From Flavobacteriales bacterium (lineage in GTDB: Bacteria > Bacteroidota > Bacteroidia > Flavobacteriales_F > PHOS-HE28), in NCBI GenBank assembly GCA_020635655.1, contig JACJZI010000012.1, positions 1-64,000 on the forward strand: 64,000 nt of DNA. The letters run 5' to 3'. The position numbers and the translations under genes are program-made. Under the pieces are notes generated by a model. That model was not told where the DNA came from and did not search any database. It worked only from the letters and a program-made list of their open reading frames with translations. Below, in pieces: positions 54,771 to 61,745 of the stretch (position 1 is its first letter; every line of letters begins with the position of its first letter).

Positions 54771-56462
54771 TCACATGTCGATCCGCGCGACGTGTATGCG
54801 CTTGCCCTTGGGGCCGTCCTCACGCCCGGTGAAGTAGATCGCATCGTTGGTGAACAAGGCGGGGAAGCTGCCCATCGGATAAAAGTCCTTGCCACCCATG
54901 CGAACGGCGTTGCTCATGGTGGCGGACCCGGGATCGATGCGCACCACCTGCGAGCAGAGGAACACCTCGTTCAGTTTGGTCACCGTGGTGGTGGTGATGG
55001 TGGTGCGGATGCCATTGGCGGACATCGAACTGGAGGAGGTCTCCACCTTCGCGTCGGTGAAGAATTCGCCCGGTTGTTCGTTCAACACGAGGTAGAGCAT
55101 GCCGCCCTTGGACACCATCTGGTAGTTGTAGGGCACGCTGGTGCCCTCCTTGGCCACGGGAGGGATGAAATAGAAGGCCCGCAGATCGCCGGTGGGTGAG
55201 AGCTGCAGGGCGTAGTTGTCCACGGGCGAGCGGCCGAGGAGCAACGCATCGCCGTTGGGCAGGTCGATCACCTCGCGGATCGAACTGTTCGTCGGGTACA
55301 GGTCGAACTTGACCTTTTCTCCGGCCGGTCCCACGAGCTTGCTGCTCAGTTCATCCTCCCTGAAGCATTTGGCATAGACCACCTGACCGTCCTTCACCCG
55401 GGCCACTTCGATGCCGTTCAGCTTCTTGTACTCCAGTCCGCGGTACCAACCCGAGAAATCGGCGTTGCCGAGACCGGTGACGTAGGTGGACCCCTGGCTG
55501 TTGAAGATCTGGTAGTTGCCCCAGAGCAGGCCACTGATGAACGAGGCGGAGTCGACCAGTTGGAGGTCGTCGCTGAAACGCATCACGGTGAAGTGGTCCT
55601 TGTTGTCCTTCCAATAGAGATGATGCAGGGACTTCAGGGTGGTGGGGCCGTTCAGCGGGGCGAACAGCGAACAGAGGTCGTCGTCCTGGCCGAGGCCGGA
55701 GGTCACGGTCAGCGCGGTGAAGGGCAGCATGTAGATCTCGTACTTCATGTCGTCGAAGTCCATGCCGTTGATGGAAAGCACGGCCACGCGGTTGGCCGCC
55801 GTGGACGGCGGGTTGCGGATGCTGACCTTTTCGGTGATCACCCCGGAGGCGAGCATGCGGTCGTTCGCGGGCATCATCAGGTCCCTGCCGAAGCGTTCCA
55901 ATTCCTTGTAGAAGCCGTATTCGGTGCGGATGGCATCGACGTCGCTCAGGCTCTTGTAGCCGCCGGGCATGATCCGCCAGATGTCACCGGTCTTCGGCCT
56001 GATCTCCTCCTCGGAACTGAAATCCATGCCGGTGTAGACCCCGAGCGTGTAGCTCTTGGTGATCGTGCCGCGCCAGAGCTTCATGCCGCCGCCGAACGCC
56101 GCGCCGGCCTTGAGCCACTTGCCGTCCGAACCGATCATGTGTTCGGCCTTCTCCTGCGGGATGTACCACACGAACTCCTTCTCCGCCGCGGTCGCGTCCA
56201 CGTTCCGCTCGGCGATGTTCCCGGGTTCCAGGGCAGCGTTGAACGCGTATTCCTCCACACCGACCCCATCGTTGCCCGTGGAAGTCACGTACACCACCTT
56301 CACCTGGTCGCCGTCCACGAAGGTGCCGCCGTAACGGGCACTTCGTGCTTCCTTGGAAAGTTCGGCCGCGCCATCGTGTGCGATGGTGAGCTCTTGGGCA
56401 TGTCCGATCGTTGCAAGGAGCAGGCAGGACGCGATCGATGCAAGGGAGATCAGGGATTTCAT
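54771..56462 (-). CDS. Secreted protein of unknown function, propeller-like
   Basis: 563 aa from ATG 56462. Signal peptide MKSLISLASIASCLLLATIG. The body is beta-rich with repeated single-Trp/aromatic strands (LYWKDNKDHFTVMRFSDDL, GNYQIFNSQGSTYVTGLG, DAIYFTGREDGPKGKRIHVA), hinting at a six- or seven-bladed propeller, but no repeat family was recognised. There is no type A tail. It ends ARIDM right after a last strand. Thr-rich insert (IRTTITTTTVTKLNE) near residue 495. Long stretches look like Kelch-less, reporter-type surface proteins of Bacteroidota; function unknown. Confidence 0.7.
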   Translation of the reverse strand: MKSLISLASIASCLLLATIGHAQELTIAHDGAAELSKEARSARYGGTFVDGDQVKVVYVTSTGNDGVGVEEYAFNAALEPGNIAERNVDATAAEKEFVWYIPQEKAEHMIGSDGKWLKAGAAFGGGMKLWRGTITKSYTLGVYTGMDFSSEEEIRPKTGDIWRIMPGGYKSLSDVDAIRTEYGFYKELERFGRDLMMPANDRMLASGVITEKVSIRNPPSTAANRVAVLSINGMDFDDMKYEIYMLPFTALTVTSGLGQDDDLCSLFAPLNGPTTLKSLHHLYWKDNKDHFTVMRFSDDLQLVDSASFISGLLWGNYQIFNSQGSTYVTGLGNADFSGWYRGLEYKKLNGIEVARVKDGQVVYAKCFREDELSSKLVGPAGEKVKFDLYPTNSSIREVIDLPNGDALLLGRSPVDNYALQLSPTGDLRAFYFIPPVAKEGTSVPYNYQMVSKGGMLYLVLNEQPGEFFTDAKVETSSSSMSANGIRTTITTTTVTKLNEVFLCSQVVRIDPGSATMSNAVRMGGKDFYPMGSFPALFTNDAIYFTGREDGPKGKRIHVARIDM

Positions 56463-56611
56463 GACCGTCGTGTTCCGGGTTCGATGGATCGACCACCGGA
56501 CCGGGAGTGCTGCGGCAGCCTTCCCCGGAAGGACCAGCGACCCCGGCCCGATCGCCAGGGATGTGTGACAGGGCAATTTAGGATACCCGCACAACATGGA
56601 GGGGGCCAGCG

Positions 56612-56968
56612 TCAGCGCATGCCCGAACGCGGAGCCAGAGCCTCCTTCGTGTCCCGATAGGAGATCATCAGATGCGAGGCATGATCGATGCAACGGCCCC
56701 GATGGATGATCAGCACCTGCGGGGACTCGTGCCGCACGCCATAGCGCTCGGCGACCGCGTTCGACACGTCGCGATGGCGGATCAGGTCGAGCAACCAGGC
56801 CGGATGGTGTGCGTCATCGGCATCCGACCAGCCGCGCTCCAGCCGGTCGAGGGCGGCGAAGCTGATGCTGCAACGGGTGCTGTGCTTGAAGATCAGCACG
56901 GGGCGTTCCTGCGATGCGGCATCGATCACATCCAGCTGGGCACGGGCGTTCAGTGGGATCCAATGCAT
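56612..56968 (-). CDS. YtxJ-like redox protein (monothiol bacilliredoxin-like)
   Basis: 118 aa. Single active-site Cys in LIFKHSTRCSISFAALDRLE, followed by DLIRHRDVSNAVAERYGVRH and ESPQVLIIHRGRCIDHASH. This closely matches YtxJ (DUF2847, bacillithiol-system redox-active protein) family, whose TCPIS-like motif de-bacillithiolates proteins. Here CSIS is present. No bacillithiol synthesis gene is in the window. It is the only gene on this strand between the secreted protein gene and the Pif1-like helicase, and starts from ATG 56968. Confidence 0.87.
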   Translation of the reverse strand: MHWIPLNARAQLDVIDAASQERPVLIFKHSTRCSISFAALDRLERGWSDADDAHHPAWLLDLIRHRDVSNAVAERYGVRHESPQVLIIHRGRCIDHASHLMISYRDTKEALAPRSGMR

Positions 56969-57081
56969 GGCGCTGCGGGCGGCGAAGTTGCGGAATGCGC
57001 GCCTGGCGTTCTGTGCCCACGGTCACCGAACAGGAGCTGGCACCTTTCACCCTTCCGGCACGAACGAGCGACGGTCGATCC

Positions 57082-57089
57082 TATATTGG
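57082..57089 (+). promoter_or_regulatory. TAnnTTTG-like -7 element (helicase gene)
   Basis: TATATTGG, 63 nt before the ATG at 57153. A GTG (57094) begins 4 nt after it in a different frame. Confidence 0.3.
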
Positions 57090-57152
57090 CAACGTGCCGG
57101 CGACGAGAATTTCGTCAGTGACAGCCGGAGCCGTACCGATGGACCCTAAACC

Positions 57153-59552
57153 ATGTCCGATGTCCAGAACGAACGGGCCAAGCAGCCCGGCGCCCTCACC
57201 TCTTTGAGTACCGACCCTGTCGATCCATCGCCTCCCGCAGCAACGCCAACGGGCCCAGCGGACGACGCGCTGGAACTCACCGAAATGGCCGCGTTGGCGG
57301 CGCGCTTCGTCAACAGCACCGACCGGCACATCTTCCTCACCGGGAAGGCGGGCACCGGCAAGACCACCTTCCTGCGCCAACTGGCGCACCGCACGCACAA
57401 GCGGTACGTCATCCTTGCGCCCACCGGCATCGCGGCCCTGAACGCCGGAGGGGTCACCATCCATTCCCAGTTCCTCCTTCCGTTCGGCTCCTTCATTCCC
57501 GAGCGGCAGTTGCCATCGGATGTCGGCGAGTACGGCCAGTTCCACGACCGCGACACGCTGAACAGGCGCCACCCGCTGAACGCCCTTCGGCGCAATGTGC
57601 TGCGTGGGGTCGACCTGCTGATCATCGACGAGGTGAGCATGCTCCGGGCCGACCTGCTCGATGCCATCGATCATCGCATGCGGCATGTCCGGCAGCGTTA
57701 CGATCGTTCGTTCGGTGGGGCCCAGGTGCTCTTCATCGGCGACCTCTATCAGCTGCCGCCGGTGGTGAAGGATGACGAGTGGCGCGTACTGAAGCGCTGG
57801 TACGAAAGCCCGCATTTCTTCGAGGCGCGCGTCGTCAAGGAGGCCGGCTATGCGCACATCGAACTGGACCGGATCTTCCGGCAGCAGGACCCGCATTTCA
57901 TCCGCATCCTCAACCATCTGCGCGAGGATGCGATCACGGCGGAGGACATCGCCACGCTCAACCGACATCATCGACCCGAACAGGATGGGAAGGAGAAGGA
58001 GGGCGTCATCACGCTCACCACGCACAACCGCACCGCGGATGCGATCAACCAGCGCGCGCTGGATGCACTGCCCGGAAGCAGGCGGAAATACGAAGCGGAG
58101 ATCGGGGCCGACTTCCCGGAGAGCATGTTCCCCGTGCTGCGGGACCTGGAACTGAAGGTCGGCGCGCAGGTCATGTTCACGCGCAACGACGCGGAGAAGG
58201 CCTATTTCAACGGCAAATTGGCCCGGGTGACCGCCGCCGACGCGAAGGGCGTGACCGTGGAGATGCTGGACGATGGAACGCACTACAAGCTGAAGCGCGA
58301 GGTCTGGGAGAACAGGCGCTATGTGGTCGACCCGGCGACCAAGGTGCAGAACGAAGAGGTGTTGGGCACCTTCGAACAATACCCCGTGCGGCTGGCCTGG
58401 GCCATCACCGTGCACAAGAGCCAGGGGCTCACCTTCGACCGCGCCATCATCGACGTGGGCAAGGCCTTCGCTCCCGGCCAGGTCTACGTGGCACTGTCGC
58501 GTCTGCGATCGCTCGATGGCCTCATCCTGCGCACGCCGATCGATCCCCATGTGGTGAGCACCGACCGCGACGTGGTGGCATTCAGCGAACGACGGCACGC
58601 CCAGCCGCCGCTCCCGGAACAGCTGCTGGAACATCAACGGCTGTACCTCGAGGACCTGCTGCGCAGCGCCTTCGATCTGGAGGAGCTGCTCCGGCGCGCC
58701 GAATACATCGGCAGGGACCATGCGGATGTCGCCACCTTCGAGGATGAAAGCATGCGGACCGCGCTGGAGCGGCTTCGAGACAAGCTGCGCGCCGAAGCGA
58801 CGAACACGCGCACATTCCAGGCCCAGCTCGTGCGCCTTTTGCAGGAGGACGATCGGGAAGCGCTGCTGGACCGGCTCGGGAAGGGCGCGAGCTACTACGA
58901 CGGCCTTTTGAACGATGCGATGCAGGACCTGCTGCAGCACATCGCCCAGGTGGAACAGCTCAGCCGCACGAAACAATACGCGAACGCCTTGCGCGAGCTC
59001 GACGGCATGCTCGTGAAGAAGATCGCGATGATCGCGAAGACCGGACCGCTCTGCCGGGCCATCCTGGAAGGCCGTGCGATCGAACCCATGCCCGAGCTGG
59101 AGCGGGAGCTGACGGGCCGCCGGACCCGTCTGGTGGAACGCACCCGCGAATGGGTGAAGGAACACATGCCCGAGACCTCGCGCCGGAGCGGCCGCCGCCG
59201 TGTGCGCAAGGGCGAGGAGACATTCGCCGTGGAGAAGCCAAAGCCCTTGAAAGGCGAGACCTATCTGCGCACCTATGCGGCGATCAAGGAGGGGAAGGGG
59301 CTCGATGAGATCGCCAGGGAGCGCGGTCTCTCGCCCGCGACGATCGAAGGGCACGCGGCGCGCGGCATCGGCGAAGGCATCCTGGAGATCGATGCCTTCA
59401 TGACCAATGAAGTGCGCGACACCATCGCCGACCGGATGCGCGAACATCCGGACCAGGGGCTCAACGGTGCACGCGCCCATTTCGGCGACCGTTTCAGCTA
59501 CGGACAGTTGCGCATGGTGCAGGCCTGGATGAAGCAGGGGATGGATGGATAG
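57153..59552 (+). CDS. Pif1-like SF1 helicase with C-terminal HTH domain
   Basis: 799 aa. SF1B helicase core: Walker A FLTGKAGTGKTTFLRQLAHR, motif Ib (APTGIAALNAGGVTIHSQF), Walker B/DEVS LLIIDEVSMLRADLLDAIDH, ALLED motif III (QVLFIGDLYQLPPVVK), DRIFRQQD motif IV, and C-terminal motifs LAWAITVHKSQGLTFDRAI and GQVYVALSRLRSLDGLIL. Residues about 480-700 are helical linker. The end holds an HTH_40-like wing (GETYLRTYAAIKEGKGLDEI, SPATIEGHAARGI), as in bacterial Pif1-like/RecQ-C proteins. It likely acts on DNA structures at replication or repair. The MenE-like gene starts 8 bp before its stop. Confidence 0.93.
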   Translation: MSDVQNERAKQPGALTSLSTDPVDPSPPAATPTGPADDALELTEMAALAARFVNSTDRHIFLTGKAGTGKTTFLRQLAHRTHKRYVILAPTGIAALNAGGVTIHSQFLLPFGSFIPERQLPSDVGEYGQFHDRDTLNRRHPLNALRRNVLRGVDLLIIDEVSMLRADLLDAIDHRMRHVRQRYDRSFGGAQVLFIGDLYQLPPVVKDDEWRVLKRWYESPHFFEARVVKEAGYAHIELDRIFRQQDPHFIRILNHLREDAITAEDIATLNRHHRPEQDGKEKEGVITLTTHNRTADAINQRALDALPGSRRKYEAEIGADFPESMFPVLRDLELKVGAQVMFTRNDAEKAYFNGKLARVTAADAKGVTVEMLDDGTHYKLKREVWENRRYVVDPATKVQNEEVLGTFEQYPVRLAWAITVHKSQGLTFDRAIIDVGKAFAPGQVYVALSRLRSLDGLILRTPIDPHVVSTDRDVVAFSERRHAQPPLPEQLLEHQRLYLEDLLRSAFDLEELLRRAEYIGRDHADVATFEDESMRTALERLRDKLRAEATNTRTFQAQLVRLLQEDDREALLDRLGKGASYYDGLLNDAMQDLLQHIAQVEQLSRTKQYANALRELDGMLVKKIAMIAKTGPLCRAILEGRAIEPMPELERELTGRRTRLVERTREWVKEHMPETSRRSGRRRVRKGEETFAVEKPKPLKGETYLRTYAAIKEGKGLDEIARERGLSPATIEGHAARGIGEGILEIDAFMTNEVRDTIADRMREHPDQGLNGARAHFGDRFSYGQLRMVQAWMKQGMDG

Positions 59553-60672
59553 CACCGACGGTCCGGAGCGCGATCATCCCGATCTTTCGACCATGGCCCC
59601 GCCGTTCCAACGGATCACGATCGACGGACGGTCGCTTTCCGGCGAAGGGATCATCCGCTGGGCGGAGGACCTTTGCCATCGGCATCCAGGTGCAGCATGG
59701 GCACGGGCCGTTCGTGACACACTCCTGGAACTGACGACCGGCGACGGCGCGTTGACCGCGACCACCTCCGGCACCACCGGACCACCAAAGACCTACCGGG
59801 TGTCGGCCGACGATCTGGTGGCCAGTGCGACGCTCACCGCGGACACCTTCGGTTCCCGTTCCGGTGATCGCGCGTTGCTCTGCCTGCCCTGTCACTTCAT
59901 CGCGGGCAAGCTGATGCTGGTGCGCGCGTTCGTCAGCGGGCTCGACCTGTGTGTCATCGACCCTCATGGACCGGTGCTCGATCGTCTGTCCGGGAACGAC
60001 CGCTTCGCCTTCTGCGCCATGGTACCGCAACAACTGCATCGCGCGCTGACCGATGATCGCGAACAGGTCGAACACCGGTTCGCCACGGTCCTGCTCGGCG
60101 GGGGCCCGGTGAGCAGGGCGATGATCGGATCGGTCCAGGAATTGTCCACCCGGGTGTTCCAGGGCTACGGCAGTACGGAGACACTGACCCATGTCGCCCT
60201 GCGGCCCCTGAACAGGAGCGCCGGTGCGAACGGAATGGACGAGCCCTACACGGCGCTGGCGGGGATCGCCCTTGGAACGGACGACCGCGGCTGCCTGATC
60301 GTGCGCACACCGCATCTGCAGATCCGGGAGCATGTCACCAATGACATGGTCGACCTGCTGGATGCACGGCACTTCCGTTGGCTGGGGCGCATCGACCATG
60401 TGATCCTCAGCGGTGGACGCAAGATCCACCCCGAGCGGATCGAGGAACGCACCGCGGACATCCTCGGACGGCCGCATTTCTTCGAGGCGGGACCGGACCC
60501 GACGTTCGGGCAATGCGTCGTGCTCGTGCTGGAGGGCCGCCCGCCGAACGAAGCGGAAGAGCAGGCGCTGATGGAGCGGTTGGCCACCGTGCTGGAGCCC
60601 TTCGAAATGCCCCGCCACATGCGGACATGTGCAGCCCTGGAGCGGACCCCCAGCGGCAAACTGGTCCGCTGA
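59545..60672 (+). CDS. MenE-like O-succinylbenzoate-CoA ligase / AMP-binding enzyme
   Basis: 375 aa, adenylate-forming superfamily. P-loop motif TATTSGTTGPPKTYRVS (A3-like), LLCLPCHFIAGKLMLVRAFV, FQGYGSTETLTHVALRPL (A5), and the hinge and final Lys region RIDHVILSGGRKIHPERIEE with C-terminal TPSGKLVR (A10 Lys). MenE-type forms of Bacteroidota are this short and lack a large N-terminal subdomain. It would activate o-succinylbenzoate for menaquinone, the respiratory quinone of the group, though a different carboxylate cannot be excluded as no other men genes are nearby. It overlaps the helicase gene by 8 bp, so the two are cotranscribed. Confidence 0.88.
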   Translation: MDSTDGPERDHPDLSTMAPPFQRITIDGRSLSGEGIIRWAEDLCHRHPGAAWARAVRDTLLELTTGDGALTATTSGTTGPPKTYRVSADDLVASATLTADTFGSRSGDRALLCLPCHFIAGKLMLVRAFVSGLDLCVIDPHGPVLDRLSGNDRFAFCAMVPQQLHRALTDDREQVEHRFATVLLGGGPVSRAMIGSVQELSTRVFQGYGSTETLTHVALRPLNRSAGANGMDEPYTALAGIALGTDDRGCLIVRTPHLQIREHVTNDMVDLLDARHFRWLGRIDHVILSGGRKIHPERIEERTADILGRPHFFEAGPDPTFGQCVVLVLEGRPPNEAEEQALMERLATVLEPFEMPRHMRTCAALERTPSGKLVR

Positions 60673-60699
60673 TCGAACGACCCGGCCGTACCGAACATT

Positions 60700-61740
60700 T
60701 CAATCGGCGGCAGGCCCGGATGCATAGGCCCGCCATCTGGCCACCACGGAGCGCATGTCCTCCGGCATCGGGCTCTCGAAGGACATGCGAACACCCGTGC
60801 GGGGGTGATCGAACGTGAGGGTGCGCGCATGGAGCGCCTGACGCGGACAGACCGCGAAACAGTTCTCGACGAACTGCCGGTACCTGGTGAACGTGGTCCC
60901 CTTCAGGATGCGGTCGCCGCCGTACACGGCGTCATTGAAGAGCGGATGCCCCACGTATTGCATGTGCACGCGGATCTGGTGGGTGCGGCCGGTCTCCAGT
61001 TTGCATTCGACGAGCGAGAGATAGGTGAACCGCTCGATCACGCGCCAATGCGTGACGGCATGGCGACCGTGATCGCCCTCGGGGAAGACCTGCATCACCG
61101 TGCGGTCCTTGAAGCTGCGGCCGATGTGCCCCTCGATGCGGCCCTCCTCCCCTTCCATGTCGCCCCATACCAATGCCTGGTAGCGCCGATCGATGGTGCG
61201 ATCGAAGAACTGGCGCGCCAGATGCGTCAATGCCTCCTCGGTCTTTCCGATCACCATGACGCCGCTGGTCATCTTGTCCAGGCGGTGCACCAATCCGGGT
61301 CGCGCATGCTCCTGGCCGGGTCGCAGCGGCAACGAACCGAAATGGAACAACAGGGCGTTGACCAGGGTGCCGGTCCAATTGCCGTGGCCGGGATGCACCA
61401 CCAGGCCGGCGGGCTTGTCGATCACGACCAGGTCCTCATCCTCGTGCAGGACCACGAGCGGGATGTCCTCCGGGACCAGTTCAAGCTCGCGTTGGGGATA
61501 GGGCAGGACGATGGTGATCACATCGCCGGGCTTCACGCGGTGGCTGGGCTTCTCCGGTCGGCCGTTCACCAGGACGTTCCCGGCCTTCGCGGCCACCTGG
61601 ATGCGGTTGCGCGAGGTATGGGCGAGCCGGTCGAACAGGAACTTGTCGAGACGGACCAGGGCCTGGCCGGGATCGCAGATGATCCGATGATGCTCGAAGA
61701 GCTCCTGCTCCTCCGGGTCCGATGTCCCCTCGTGGTCCAT
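60700..61740 (-). CDS. RluD-like 23S rRNA pseudouridine synthase
   Basis: 346 aa from ATG 61740. N-terminal S4 RNA-binding domain (VRLDKFLFDRLAHTSRNRIQ, VLVNGRPEKPSHRVKPGD) and a TruB-like catalytic domain: VIDKPAGLVVHPGHGNWTGT and RPGLVHRLDKMTSGVMVIGK, where the Asp of HRLDK is the catalytic nucleophile, then KLETGRTHQIRVHMQYVGHP. RluD makes pseudouridines in helix 69 of 23S rRNA (1911, 1915, 1917). Its stop lies close to the convergent MenE-like gene (27 bp), and the start is 5 bp after the stop of the T9SS gene upstream. Confidence 0.93.
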   Translation of the reverse strand: MDHEGTSDPEEQELFEHHRIICDPGQALVRLDKFLFDRLAHTSRNRIQVAAKAGNVLVNGRPEKPSHRVKPGDVITIVLPYPQRELELVPEDIPLVVLHEDEDLVVIDKPAGLVVHPGHGNWTGTLVNALLFHFGSLPLRPGQEHARPGLVHRLDKMTSGVMVIGKTEEALTHLARQFFDRTIDRRYQALVWGDMEGEEGRIEGHIGRSFKDRTVMQVFPEGDHGRHAVTHWRVIERFTYLSLVECKLETGRTHQIRVHMQYVGHPLFNDAVYGGDRILKGTTFTRYRQFVENCFAVCPRQALHARTLTFDHPRTGVRMSFESPMPEDMRSVVARWRAYASGPAAD

Positions 61741-61745
61741 GGTGC

